Shown: positions 1 through 8,119 of the stretch, one piece after another
Position numbering within the stretch: position 1 is the first letter of the stretch
How the letters are laid out: each line of letters opens with the position of its first letter
Source: Actinomyces sp. oral taxon 448 str. F0400
GTDB lineage: Bacteria > Actinomycetota > Actinomycetes > Actinomycetales > Actinomycetaceae
NCBI RefSeq assembly: GCF_000220835.1
Contig: NZ_GL985606.1
Location: forward strand, 1,887,865-1,951,864
Direction: 5' to 3'
DNA length: 64,000 nt
Program-made: the position numbers and the translations under genes
The notes under the pieces: model-generated
What the model saw: only the letters and a program-made list of their open reading frames with translations
The model's database searches: none
Told to the model about the DNA's origin: nothing

Positions 1-602
1 CAAGGCCCCCGCTCGGAGATCTGGAACTGGTTGCTGCCGACGAAGGCACGCGAATCGAGGGTGACGGACAGGTAGTAATGATCCTCGGCGCCGCGGGGCA
101 GATGGGCGTAGAGGTCGGCGATCCGAATCGTCGTGTCGAAGGCTCCGTCGGCGAACACGACGGTCTGGGTCGTCTTCTCGTGGGAGACGTAGCCGCCCAC
201 GGCGACCAAGCGCGCTCGCAGGACCTGCTCCCCCTGAGCGGGGCGTCCGCCGATGCACCAGCCGCCGCCGGTGACCCGGATCGGCGATCCGGGCCGGTAA
301 ACGGGCCCGGCGTCGGAGGCCGTCCCGTCCGCGGCGACGACGGTGGCACTCGGGCCCGGCCCCTCGCAGATCTCGGCCGTCGGCTCCGGGAGAGAAGTCG
401 CCGGTGCGTCTCCGGTTCCGTCCGAGTCCTGGAGAACGAATTCGCTATCGGCTACGAGCTGCGCGGGTCGCGTCGCGCCGACGGCCGCGGCGGTGCCCGC
501 ACCGCCCGCGGCGATGCCGAGCACCGCGAGCAGCACGAACGCGACGTGCACGCAAGCCCTGGTCCCAGGGTGCGCTGCGACGTGGCGCGGTGAGCGTGTC
601 AT
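1..602 (-). CDS. Secreted protein, N-terminal part (runs off the window)
   Basis: An open frame on the minus strand starts at ATG 602 and is still open at base 1, so about 200 N-terminal residues are visible and the C-terminus is missing. Residues 1-17 are basic and polar. They are followed by a hydrophobic stretch (VHVAFVLLAVLGIAAGG) and small residues with an Ala-rich cleavage region near residue 40, which is a Sec signal peptide. The mature part is rich in Gly, Thr and Asp and has two Cys residues (ICEG and GGWCIGG) that could pair. This fits a secreted or wall-associated beta-rich protein. I do not recognise the family. No strong Shine-Dalgarno sequence precedes the ATG. Plus-strand frames over this stretch are shadows. 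Confidence 0.6.
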   Translation of the reverse strand, partial: MTRSPRHVAAHPGTRACVHVAFVLLAVLGIAAGGAGTAAAVGATRPAQLVADSEFVLQDSDGTGDAPATSLPEPTAEICEGPGPSATVVAADGTASDAGPVYRPGSPIRVTGGGWCIGGRPAQGEQVLRARLVAVGGYVSHEKTTQTVVFADGAFDTTIRIADLYAHLPRGAEDHYYLSVTLDSRAFVGSNQFQISERGP

Positions 603-1008
603 GCGGTGAAACTCGTCGATGGGCTCGAGGGATTAAAGGATCATGTCGCGAGCGCCCAGGGGCCGCTGCGGCGGTTGGGGACGTCGGTCCCGGCCGGCAC
701 GGAGATCGTGGCGAGTCGGTCATCCGACGCGGCAGATGGTATCTCCGCCGGTGATGCGGTGAAACCATCCACGAGCCGCTGCGGCGCCCCGGGGCGCCGC
801 TCTCCGAGGCGGATGGGGCCTCCCGCTCGCCGGCGACGAACACCGCATGCTCGTCATTTCAACGATTCCTCCTACTCCTTCTAGGCTCGGCCCGCCCGCG
901 GTCGGGCCGAGCAGCACCAAGGTCTCATCTCGGTAACAACTGCGTAGCTAGACAGCAGAGTGGTCGGAAGCCGCTCGTCGAGCGTGACTCACACCGCAGG
1001 CTCGCGTC
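603..1008. other. Intergenic region with two strong inverted repeats
   Basis: No convincing gene lies here. A 20-bp perfect palindrome sits at 781-800 (GCGGCGCCCC and its complement, no loop). A 9-bp stem (CTCGGCCCG/CGGGCCGAG, 8-nt loop) lies at 886-911. Neither is followed by a T-run. A possible 45-codon minus-strand ORF (ATG 861 to stop 720) has AGGAGG upstream, but its composition is not clearly coding, so I do not call it. Confidence 0.5.
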
Positions 1009-1039
1009 TTGTGCGCCCCGCACCCGGAGGGCGTAATGT
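1009..1039 (+). promoter_or_regulatory. Promoter of the Cys-rich short ORF
   Basis: A -35-like TTGTGC (1009-1014) and a -10-like TAATGT (1034-1039) are separated by 19 nt. The -10 ends 7 nt before the ATG at 1047, so transcription would start at or next to that ATG and give a leaderless message. This is inferred from spacing only. Confidence 0.45.
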
Positions 1040-1046
1040 CCGCCCC

Positions 1047-1145
1047 ATGGCACGAATCACGTCGACGACTCACACCGTGTGCGCCGCTCTGACGGCCGCC
1101 GCCATGTGCGCTCCTCGTACGTGTCGTCGCTGTCAGGCGCTGTGA
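1047..1145 (+). CDS. Cys-rich leader peptide (candidate Cys-responsive attenuator)
   Basis: A 32-codon ORF starts at ATG 1047 and ends with TGA at 1145. It has Cys at positions 12, 21, 26 and 29, three of them in the last 12 residues (CAPRTCRRCQAL). No ribosome-binding site precedes it. The -10-like hexamer lies 7 nt upstream, so it is probably translated leaderless. Short Cys-rich leaderless ORFs ahead of sulfur-related operons are known in mycobacteria, where stalling at Cys codons controls the downstream genes. It is followed by stem-loops at 1172-1196 and 1214-1230, then by the ABC importer genes. Function here is inferred. It could also be a chance ORF. Confidence 0.45.
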   Translation: MARITSTTHTVCAALTAAAMCAPRTCRRCQAL

Positions 1146-1171
1146 ACCCCGTCCGCAGAGCGCGGGGGGCC

Positions 1172-1241
1172 GCGGTGCCGGGGACACCGGTACCGCGCCG
1201 CAGCCCGGCTCGTTGAGCGGCCATCGCTCACAGCCCGGCTC
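1172..1241 (+). promoter_or_regulatory. Stem-loops between the Cys-rich ORF and the ABC operon
   Basis: One stem pairs 1172-1181 with 1187-1196 (10 bp, one G-U). A second pairs TGAGCG (1214-1219) with CGCTCA (1225-1230). The second stem is flanked by an 11-bp direct repeat, CAGCCCGGCTC, at 1201-1211 and 1231-1241. The layout would suit an attenuator that switches with translation of the short ORF. There is no T-run, so Rho-dependent or translational control is as likely as intrinsic termination. Confidence 0.3.
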
Positions 1242-1365
1242 CGTCACCCCGACCCGAACCGCACGGCCGTGGCCGATCGGCTCTGGTAGTCCTCTTCCGC
1301 GCCCGCGCCTGACAGACCCCCACCACCGGACGAGTCCTCCGTACCGTTCCGCTCAGGAGACCGAC

Positions 1366-2502
1366 GTGCCACCCACCTCCACCACCCCCGACAGCACCGA
1401 CAGCCCGTCTTCCGACCCGCCCGAAGTCACCGCCGAGAATGCCGCCGAGATCCTCGCCGCCGACGATGAGGCCGAGACCGTCCCGGCCACCGGCCGCGTA
1501 TCGCGTCGTCGATTTCTTATCGGCGGCACAGCCGCCGCGGCCGCCCTCGTCGCCGGCGGCGCCTGGCTGACTCTGCGCCGCACCAATCAGGGCGTCGTCG
1601 GCGCCGCTCAGGAGCTGCCGCTCGTCATCGGCGGAGACATCTGCGCCGCCCCTCTGTACGCCGCTTACCACATGGGCTATTTCGACGACGCCGGCCTCAA
1701 CGTGACCCTGGCCCGTACTCAACGCACGGAGGACACCAAGGACGCCGTCGGCGCGGGCAGATACATCGGCGCCCCCGGCATCTTCTTCGCCTGGCTCGAA
1801 CCGATCTACAACGGCGTCAACGCCAAGCTCACCGGCGGCTTCCACTCCGGCTGCCTCCAGCTCGTCGTGAACAACGACTCCCCCATCACGCAGATGGCCG
1901 ATCTCAGGGGCAGGAGAGTCGGCGTGCCCTCGCTGTCCAGCTCCGCCTTCGCCTACTTCGCTATCGGTCTGTCCCGCGCCGGTCTCGATGTCGACCCGAA
2001 CAAGGGAGACGTCTCGTGGGTGACCGTTGACGAGGACTCCCTGGGCAGGCGTCTGACCAACGGGGACGTCGACGCCATTATGGGGTCGGACCCGGCCCCG
2101 CTCCTACCGGTGTTCAACGGCACCGCGAAGGTGCTGGCCTCCAACAGTGCCGAGCCCTTCTGCTGCTCGGTCGCCCTCAACGGGGACTTCGTCGCCAACC
2201 AGCCCGACCGCGCCAGGGCCTTGACGGAGGCCTGGTTCAAGGGGTCGGACTACCTGGCGCAGGATCAGGCCAACCGTCGGGAGATCGCCAAGATCGAGGC
2301 CGATAACGAGTACGTCGCCGCCGAGCGTAGCGTCATCGAGGACATCCTGGAGACCTACGGCTGGCACGCGTCCGCCACCGAATTCCGCACCGCTATCGCC
2401 AGCGGCATCGAAGACTTCAAGGGCACCGGATTCATCTCGGCGGACGCAAGCCCCGATGAATTGGCCGACACGGTGTACGCGGACCTGGGCATCACCCGAT
2501 GA
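1366..2502 (+). CDS. ABC transporter substrate-binding protein, NMT1/SsuA-like, Tat-exported
   Basis: The 378-residue protein starts at GTG 1366, with AGGAG 6 nt upstream. After a polar, acidic N-terminus of about 43 residues comes a twin-arginine signal (SRRRFLIGG) and a hydrophobic Ala/Gly stretch, so the protein should leave by the Tat route. The mature part has the NMT1/OMT-type periplasmic-binding pattern, with GYFDDAGLNV early and NGDVDAIM later, as in nitrate, sulfonate, taurine and pyrimidine-precursor binders. There is no lipobox Cys after the signal, so it is probably tethered by the uncleaved segment or by the complex. The next gene overlaps by 4 nt (ATGA), showing one operon. The substrate is unknown. 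The upstream Cys-rich ORF suggests a sulfur compound. Confidence 0.8.
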   Translation: MPPTSTTPDSTDSPSSDPPEVTAENAAEILAADDEAETVPATGRVSRRRFLIGGTAAAAALVAGGAWLTLRRTNQGVVGAAQELPLVIGGDICAAPLYAAYHMGYFDDAGLNVTLARTQRTEDTKDAVGAGRYIGAPGIFFAWLEPIYNGVNAKLTGGFHSGCLQLVVNNDSPITQMADLRGRRVGVPSLSSSAFAYFAIGLSRAGLDVDPNKGDVSWVTVDEDSLGRRLTNGDVDAIMGSDPAPLLPVFNGTAKVLASNSAEPFCCSVALNGDFVANQPDRARALTEAWFKGSDYLAQDQANRREIAKIEADNEYVAAERSVIEDILETYGWHASATEFRTAIASGIEDFKGTGFISADASPDELADTVYADLGITR

Positions 2503-3470
2503 GCGCCCGCCGCCGGCTCCTGCGTCTATGGGGCGCGATCGCCCTCGCCCTGTGGGGCGCCTATCTCGCCGTCGTTCTTCTTCTGCCCGATACCGCCGGT
2601 GCGCGCACCGCCCCCACCGCACCGCTCGCAGCGATCGTCGGGGCGGGGCTGGTGGGCCTCGTCAGCTGGCTCGTCCTCGCTCTGGACCGACCCACGGGGA
2701 CTGTCGCGCGCGCCCTCGCGCATCGTCTGCCGTGGATCGTCTTCGGCGGCGGATGGTTCCTGGCGTGGCAGCTGTCGACTGTGAAATCGGGTCTGCTCGA
2801 CCCGCCCTACTTCGTGGCTCCCGAGGTACTCATCGCGGATCTCGTCGACGACTGGACCCTCCTGGCCAGATGCCTGCTGTCCTCCGGACTGCTGTTCATG
2901 GCGGGGTATCTCATCGGATCGGTTGCGGGTTTCGCGACTGGACTGCTCATGGGATGGTCGAGGCGGGCCGACTACTGGCTGCACCCCCTCCTGCAGACGG
3001 TCGGCCCGGTCCCTGCCAGCGCTCTGTTGCCCCTGGCGGTGCTCGTCGTGCCGACCACATACCTGTCGGCGGCCTTCATCGTGGCCTTCGGGGCGTGGTT
3101 CCCAATGGCGACGATGACCCGGGCCGGTGTGCGATCGGTGCCCAAGTCCTTCATCGACGTGGCGCGTACGCTGGGGGCGGGCGAGGGCTTCCTGGTGGCG
3201 CGCGTGGCGATCCCCTCGGCGCTGCCCGACATGCTCACCGGACTGTTCACCGGGCTGGGAACGAGCCTGGCGGCACTCATGACGGCCGAGCTCGTCGGCG
3301 TCGACCGAGGGCTGGCCTGGTACATCAACTGGGTCAAGGGGTGGGCCGACTACCCGAGGATGTACGTCGGGCTGGTCGTCCTCATCGTCTTCTGCCGTGC
3401 TCTGATGGTCCTGCTGTTCAAGCTCCGCTCCTCACTGCTCGCCTGGCAGCAGAATCTCGTCAGGTGGTGA
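2499..3470 (+). CDS. ABC transporter permease, SsuC/TauC-like
   Basis: This 323-residue integral membrane protein starts at ATG 2499, overlapping the binding-protein gene by 4 nt. Two N-terminal hydrophobic segments (about residues 10-30 and 45-65) precede the usual BPD_transp_1 core. The EAA-type loop that docks on the ATPase is visible around residue 225 (VARTLGAGEGFLVARVAIPSA, trimmed here to its core G-A-G-E-G and following AIPSALP). It is longer than the common 250-270-residue SsuC because of the extra N-terminal helices. It forms the membrane pore for the importer encoded by the flanking genes. Confidence 0.85.
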   Translation: MSARRRLLRLWGAIALALWGAYLAVVLLLPDTAGARTAPTAPLAAIVGAGLVGLVSWLVLALDRPTGTVARALAHRLPWIVFGGGWFLAWQLSTVKSGLLDPPYFVAPEVLIADLVDDWTLLARCLLSSGLLFMAGYLIGSVAGFATGLLMGWSRRADYWLHPLLQTVGPVPASALLPLAVLVVPTTYLSAAFIVAFGAWFPMATMTRAGVRSVPKSFIDVARTLGAGEGFLVARVAIPSALPDMLTGLFTGLGTSLAALMTAELVGVDRGLAWYINWVKGWADYPRMYVGLVVLIVFCRALMVLLFKLRSSLLAWQQNLVRW

Positions 3471-3475
3471 CCGAT

Positions 3476-4366
3476 ATGATCGAGACGACAACCGATGACT
3501 CCGGCAGCGCCCCGAGCTCCTCGGCGCGGGCGCCGCGAGGCGCGCACGTGCGCCTGGACGGCGTCTCGCACCATTACCCTCTCTCCCGCGATCTCGACCA
3601 CGGTTGGGTGCCCTCGCTGGTGCGCCTGGTCTCTCCCGCCGCCCGCGCCCGCCACGAGGCGGAGGCCGCCAAGCCCTCCGAGCTGGCCGTGCTCGACGGC
3701 ATCAATCTGGACATCGCACCCGGCGAGTTCGTGGCTCTCGTGGGCCAGTCCGGCTGCGGCAAGTCGACGATCCTGCGGCTGCTCGCCGGACTGGAGAGGC
3801 CGAGCGCCGGACGCGTTGACGTCGACGGACGACCGGTGACCGCTCCCGAGCCCGAACGGGCGCTCGCCTTCCAGGATGCGACCCTGCTGCCATGGCGCAC
3901 AGTGCGGGAGAACGTGGCTCTGGGGCCGCAGGCGCGTAAACGGCTCACCGTCGATGAGCGCCGTATTACCGCCGCACTCCAGATCGTGGGGCTGCGGGAC
4001 TTCGCCGATGCCTACCCCTCGACCCTGTCGGGCGGCATGGCGCAGCGGGTGGCGCTCGCCCGGGCCCTGGTGAACCGGCCCCGGCTGTTCCTCCTGGATG
4101 AGCCCTTCGGCAAGCTCGACGCCCTGACGCGTCTGACCCTGCAGGACGAGGTCGGAAGGCTGTGGATCTCCCAACGGTTCACCGCGGTCCTGGTCACGCA
4201 TGACGTCGACGAGGCGCTGCGCCTGTCCGGCCGTATCATCGTGCTCTCCGAACGACCCGCGCACGTCGTGGCGGACATCGAAGTGCCCGACGGGGTCGGG
4301 CAGGATCAAGCCTCGTCGACGTTCCAGGACCTGCGCACGAGGATCCTGCACCTGCTGGGGCGATGA
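3476..4366 (+). CDS. ABC transporter ATP-binding protein, SsuB/TauB-like
   Basis: This 296-residue ATPase powers the importer. It has Walker A (GQSGCGKST), the Q-loop (AFQDATLLPW), the signature LSGGMAQRVALARAL, Walker B (RLFLLDEPF) and the switch His (LVTHDVDEA). This is the single-cassette layout of the nitrate/sulfonate/taurine family. The N-terminal 75 residues form a longer lead-in than usual, with a basic/acidic insert between the first strand and Walker A. I chose ATG 3476 because AGGTGG lies 6 nt upstream. GTG 3464 or 3467, overlapping the permease stop, are alternatives. It ends the operon. Confidence 0.85.
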   Translation: MIETTTDDSGSAPSSSARAPRGAHVRLDGVSHHYPLSRDLDHGWVPSLVRLVSPAARARHEAEAAKPSELAVLDGINLDIAPGEFVALVGQSGCGKSTILRLLAGLERPSAGRVDVDGRPVTAPEPERALAFQDATLLPWRTVRENVALGPQARKRLTVDERRITAALQIVGLRDFADAYPSTLSGGMAQRVALARALVNRPRLFLLDEPFGKLDALTRLTLQDEVGRLWISQRFTAVLVTHDVDEALRLSGRIIVLSERPAHVVADIEVPDGVGQDQASSTFQDLRTRILHLLGR

Positions 4367-4397
4367 GACGGCCACCGTGCCGCCTGCACTCACCGCC

Positions 4398-4760
4398 TCA
4401 GGGGCCGCAGTCGTCGTGGAAGTCGAAGCCGACAGCGTCGGCTTCACGCACGAGCGCCGTGACGGCCTCGGCGTCGGTCAGATAAGGCATAAGAGCCTCG
4501 GCGAGGGCCTCGATCGGCTGTTGACCGCCGCTGGCGAAGAAGACGCCGGACTCGGCGCCCAGACTCTCCACCTCGGGCGCCTCGCCCCGCTCGATGAGCC
4601 GGAGTGCGACGCCCTGCCAGAAGCGTCCCACGCAGGCATGGCCCAAACCCCTGATGGTGCCGGCGGTCGGCGGGTGACCCGCGTAAAGGATCAATGAGGC
4701 CGATGGACGGCCCCATCGAGACGTCTCCACGATTCCGATGAGTCTGTCGTCGTGGGCCAC
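4398..4760 (-). CDS. Hypothetical protein, 120 residues
   Basis: The ORF starts at GTG 4760, with GAGAGGA 5 nt upstream. Upstream in-frame ATGs lack a ribosome-binding site. The product is soluble and mildly acidic, with no signal or membrane segment. It contains a Gly-rich middle (AGHPPTAGTIRGLGHACVG) and an acidic C-terminus ending DFHDDCGP. I do not recognise a family. It converges with the ABC operon, whose last stop is only 31 bp away. Good codon usage and the ribosome-binding site make it a likely real gene. Confidence 0.5.
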   Translation of the reverse strand: MAHDDRLIGIVETSRWGRPSASLILYAGHPPTAGTIRGLGHACVGRFWQGVALRLIERGEAPEVESLGAESGVFFASGGQQPIEALAEALMPYLTDAEAVTALVREADAVGFDFHDDCGP

Positions 4761-5221
4761 GGTCGTCCTCTCGATAGCGGGCGACGGACCAGCGCCGACG
4801 TCACCGGTGCGGCACCGGCACTGCCGCCACCCGAAGTAGAAGCACATGAGCACCGTCGCGGCGACGGGGAGTCCTCCCCGTGCACCCGGCCGCGCAGCTT
4901 CACGAGACGGGCCTCACGTGTGACGTTCGGCGTTACATCATGCGCCGGCTCCCGCGCGTCGACTCGCGCTCATAGGATGCGGGAAGGAGCGATCCGCAGT
5001 GCGAATCCCGTTCGGGGCCGGTCGAACGATCTGCGAGTGCAGGCAGCCGGGACCATCCCCGTGAGTCTGTGCGTGAAGTCCGTCACTCGTCGTTACCCTC
5101 CCGGGGCGAGACGAGGTAAGGACGAGTGTGGTGGGTGCGGTGCGGCAAGAGTGGAGGACGAACCGTCCTCCCCCACACTCCGCAATGGGCCCCTCAGCGG
5201 GCCGGATACGGGAAGAACGTC
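4761..5221. other. Intergenic region and helicase leader
   Basis: This 460-bp gap lies between the divergent hypothetical gene and the helicase gene. It contains a 6-bp stem with a 4-nt loop at 4865-4880 (CGGGGA/TCCCCG) and the strong 8-bp hairpin described at 5153-5171. No RNA gene or confident promoter was recognised. Confidence 0.4.
5153..5171 (+). promoter_or_regulatory. Hairpin in the helicase 5' leader
   Basis: GGAGGACG (5153-5160) pairs perfectly with CGTCCTCC (5164-5171) across a 3-nt loop, about 50 nt before the helicase start. Messages for cold-shock RNA helicases often carry structured leaders. Whether this one is regulatory is inference. Confidence 0.3.
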
Positions 5222-7690
5222 ATGACCGCCACCAATACGGGCCCCTCCGAGTCCTCCGAGGGGACCGTGAGCGATTCGCCCAGCCTCAACGACCTCTTCA
5301 ACGCCGAGGTCGCCGCCTCCGGCCCCCCGACGGGGATCGCCTCCGGGGAGGAGGCGGAGGAGATAGCTGCGCCTCACACGGGCCGGGCGCCCTCGCCCGC
5401 TTCCCCCGACGTCTTCGCCACTCCCGCTTCCTCGGACTCCCCGGAGGACCCCGAGGACGTTGAGCACGACGAGGAAGCCGATGATGTCGATCTCGCCCTC
5501 CCCGAGGTCGACCCCGAGGACAAGGGGGTCGGCGACGGGGATGAGGAGACGAGCGAGGACGACATCAACGGCCGCACGTCCTTCCTCAAGACCGGCTGCG
5601 GGGACGAGGCGGCCGGTGAGGACGCCGATGACGCTCCTGCCGTCAAAGCCCCTGAGGAGATCGCCTTCGCCGATCTCGGGCTGCCGGCGGACCTTCTCAA
5701 GGCCGTCACCGACATGGGCTACGAGACCCCCACCGCGATCCAGCGCGAGGCCATTCCGGTACTGCTCGCGGGCCAGGACGTCGTGGGTGTCGCCCAAACC
5801 GGCACCGGCAAGACGGCCGCCTTCGGCCTGCCCCTGCTCAACGCCGTCGAGGCGGACGAGCACGACGTCCAAGCCCTAGTTCTGGCTCCCACCCGCGAGC
5901 TGGCCCTCCAGAGCGCGGACGCCGTCACCGACATGGCGCACCGGTCCCGCGGCCTCGACGTCGTCGCCGTCTACGGCGGCGCCCCCTACGGCCCGCAGAT
6001 CGGTGCGCTGAGGGAGGGCGCCCAGGTCGTCGTCGGCACACCCGGACGCGTTATCGACCTCATCGACAAAGGCGCTCTCATTCTGGACGACGTCAAGTAC
6101 TTCGTGCTCGACGAGGCCGACGAGATGCTGCGCATGGGTTTCGCCGAGGACGTCGAGACGATCGCCGCTTCCCTGCCCGGCCGACGGCGCACCGCCCTGT
6201 TCTCCGCGACCATGCCCCCGGCGATCCAGGCGGTCGCCCGCCAGCACCTGCACGAGCCCGTCCAGATCGAGGTCTCCCGTCAGGCCTCGACCGTCGACAC
6301 GGTCCACCAGACCTATGCAGTCGTGCCCTTCCGCCACAAGATCGGCGCCGTCTGCCGAGTTCTGGCGGTCACCGACGCCGAGGCCGCCATCGTGTTCGTG
6401 CGCACCAAGTCGAGCGCCGAGGACGTTGCTATCGAGCTGGCCGGCCGCGGTATCCAGGCCGCCGCCATCTCCGGGGACGTCCCCCAGCGCGAGCGCGAGC
6501 GGCTCGTCGAGCGCCTGCGCACTGGCACCCTCGACGTGCTCGTGGCCACCGACGTCGCCGCCCGCGGACTGGACGTGGACCGCATCGGCTTGGTCGTCAA
6601 CTTCGACGTGCCCCGTGAGGCCGAGGCCTACGTGCACCGTATCGGACGAACCGGCCGGGCCGGGCGGCACGGCGAGGCCGTCACCTTCCTGACCCCCAAG
6701 GAGAAGCGCAAGCTCCGCCAGATCGAACGACTCACCGGCACGCGCCTGGAGGAGATCACCCTGCCCTCTCCCGCCGACGTTTCCGAGCACCGCGCCGGCA
6801 AGCTCCTGAACAAGGCGGCCGTCCGCCATGAGCGCGGACGCCTGTCTCTGTACCGGGGACTGGTCGCCACCGGGACGCAGAGACTGGGCATCGATGCCGA
6901 CGAGCTCGCCGCCACCCTGCTGGCTCTGGCCGTGGGCGATGACGGACCTCGCCGTCGCGAGGGCGAGTCCCACCGGCGCACGCGGCGCGAAGAGCATCTC
7001 GATGATGAGGGCGCCTTCGTATCCGCCTCCTTCGAGGGGAGCCGCGATCGTGGTGGCCGTCGCTCGAACCGCCCAGAGAACAAGCCCGGTGCCGCCCGCG
7101 GGGGTCGCCGAACCTATGACGGCGCCGGCACCGTCTACCGCATCGAGGTCGGACACCGCGACCGGGTCCTGCCCGGCGCGATCGTGGGGGCGCTCGCCAA
7201 CGAGGGCGGTATCCCGGGGGCTGACATCGGCAAGATCGATATCCTCCAGTCCTTCTCCCTGGTGGAGATCCGCACCCCGTTGAGCGAGGAGCAGCTGGCC
7301 ACGCTGGGCCGGGCCACCTTCAGCGGTCGCGAGCTGCGCATCCGTCCGGATCAGGGTCCGGGGCGCGGATGGGACGATGACCCGCGTGGCGATGGCGATA
7401 TCACCCACCGGTCGGACCGGTCTCGACGCTCCGGCCGCGAGGATCGTGGTGGCAACCAGCACGACGATCGTCGCGGTGACCGGCGCTGGGAGAGTCGCGA
7501 GCGGCGCGGTGCGGAACGGCGCGAGGTCCGCGATCAGCACGGTCGCGGCCGCAGCGGTGGTCAGCGCAACGGATTCCGGCGCAACGACCACCGCGGTGCG
7601 GGCCGGTGGGAGGATCGGAGCGATCGTGGTGATCGACGCTGGGCGAACCGGCGCGACGACCGTCGCCCGGGACACGGCAGGCGGTGGTGA
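5222..7690 (+). CDS. deaD: DEAD-box ATP-dependent RNA helicase (DeaD/CsdA type)
   Basis: The 822-residue protein unwinds RNA duplexes using ATP, probably in ribosome assembly, RNA decay and cold adaptation. ATG 5222 follows a GGGAAGAA ribosome-binding site. Residues 1-150 form an acidic, disordered extension. The helicase core follows, with the Q motif (TPTAIQ), motif I (AQTGTGKT, about residue 190), PTRELALQ, TPGRVIDLI, DEAD (about residue 298), SAT, and the C-terminal motifs ARGLD and HRIGRTGRAG. A DbpA-like RNA-binding domain lies at about residues 636-710 (TVYRIEVGHRDRVLPGAIVG). The last 110 residues are an Arg/Gly/Asp-rich RGG-like tail that should bind RNA nonspecifically. Its length and tail match actinobacterial DeaD proteins. 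Confidence 0.92.
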   Translation: MTATNTGPSESSEGTVSDSPSLNDLFNAEVAASGPPTGIASGEEAEEIAAPHTGRAPSPASPDVFATPASSDSPEDPEDVEHDEEADDVDLALPEVDPEDKGVGDGDEETSEDDINGRTSFLKTGCGDEAAGEDADDAPAVKAPEEIAFADLGLPADLLKAVTDMGYETPTAIQREAIPVLLAGQDVVGVAQTGTGKTAAFGLPLLNAVEADEHDVQALVLAPTRELALQSADAVTDMAHRSRGLDVVAVYGGAPYGPQIGALREGAQVVVGTPGRVIDLIDKGALILDDVKYFVLDEADEMLRMGFAEDVETIAASLPGRRRTALFSATMPPAIQAVARQHLHEPVQIEVSRQASTVDTVHQTYAVVPFRHKIGAVCRVLAVTDAEAAIVFVRTKSSAEDVAIELAGRGIQAAAISGDVPQRERERLVERLRTGTLDVLVATDVAARGLDVDRIGLVVNFDVPREAEAYVHRIGRTGRAGRHGEAVTFLTPKEKRKLRQIERLTGTRLEEITLPSPADVSEHRAGKLLNKAAVRHERGRLSLYRGLVATGTQRLGIDADELAATLLALAVGDDGPRRREGESHRRTRREEHLDDEGAFVSASFEGSRDRGGRRSNRPENKPGAARGGRRTYDGAGTVYRIEVGHRDRVLPGAIVGALANEGGIPGADIGKIDILQSFSLVEIRTPLSEEQLATLGRATFSGRELRIRPDQGPGRGWDDDPRGDGDITHRSDRSRRSGREDRGGNQHDDRRGDRRWESRERRGAERREVRDQHGRGRSGGQRNGFRRNDHRGAGRWEDRSDRGDRRWANRRDDRRPGHGRRW

Positions 7691-7919
7691 AGCGGTGGCC
7701 CGCTGAGATGGAGAGCCGCACATGGTGGACGCGGGCGCCGCACGCCGAACCGTCCCCACTGGTCCGGGCCCCGATGCTCAGTCCCGCTCGCGAGGCCCCG
7801 CATCGTCCTCCTCCCCGCACCCGCGGGCTGGTGGGACCTCGAGGTCCCGGACCGGCTCGCCGGCAATTCCTCTCCCCCGTGCTCGCGGGTCAGCGCGGAA
7901 TACCGGCCGATACCCGTAG
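7691..7919. other. Non-coding stretch at the edge of the decayed island
   Basis: No gene was found. A weak 5-bp stem (AGCGG/CCGCT, 7691-7704) directly follows the helicase stop. A perfect 16-bp palindrome, GGGACCTCGAGGTCCC, lies at 7833-7848. Neither has a T-run. Confidence 0.4.
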
Positions 7920-8118
7920 GCCGCCTCCGGTGAGGTTCGGCATATGCGCCTCCCACCGCTCGTCGACTTCCTCGCAGCGGGCTTCGTGCTGGGCGTGTCC
8001 AGAATTCCCAATCTCAACCTCATCGGGTCTCTCGGTGATCTCGGTGTCGCAGTGCTGCTGCTCATCATCGGGCTCAAGCCCGACCTCAAAACCTTCGCCC
8101 GTCATGAGATTGCGGGTA
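7920..8118 (+). pseudogene. Cation:proton antiporter (CPA2/Kef-type) N-terminal fragment
   Basis: In-frame codons from 7920 read ASGEVRHMRLPPLVDFLAAG and continue through FVLGV, LIGSLGDLGVAVLLLIIGLK and DLKTFARHEI. This is the conserved second/third transmembrane region of Kef/YbaL-type antiporters (normally RLPPLVGFLAAGFVLG and LLFLIGLKLD). A TAG stop at 7917 lies directly before it, the first helix is missing, and homology ends near 8118 where IS110 sequence begins. No complete antiporter remains. A TrkA-N scrap on the same strand at about 11.4 kb is probably its downstream part. Confidence 0.6.
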
Positions 8119-8119
8119 C

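Noticed and set aside
1146..1365. Thiamine riboswitch before the NMT1-like importer
   Set aside because: The conserved CUGAGA and related TPP elements are not present, so thiamine control is not supported.
4919..4937. CRP/GlxR-type site TGTGAC...GTTACA
   Set aside because: The half-site spacing is too long and the second half has a mismatch, so it is not a credible site.
5876..7759. 627-codon minus-strand frame opposite the helicase gene
   Set aside because: It is a shadow of GC-rich third codon positions. The plus frame has all helicase motifs.
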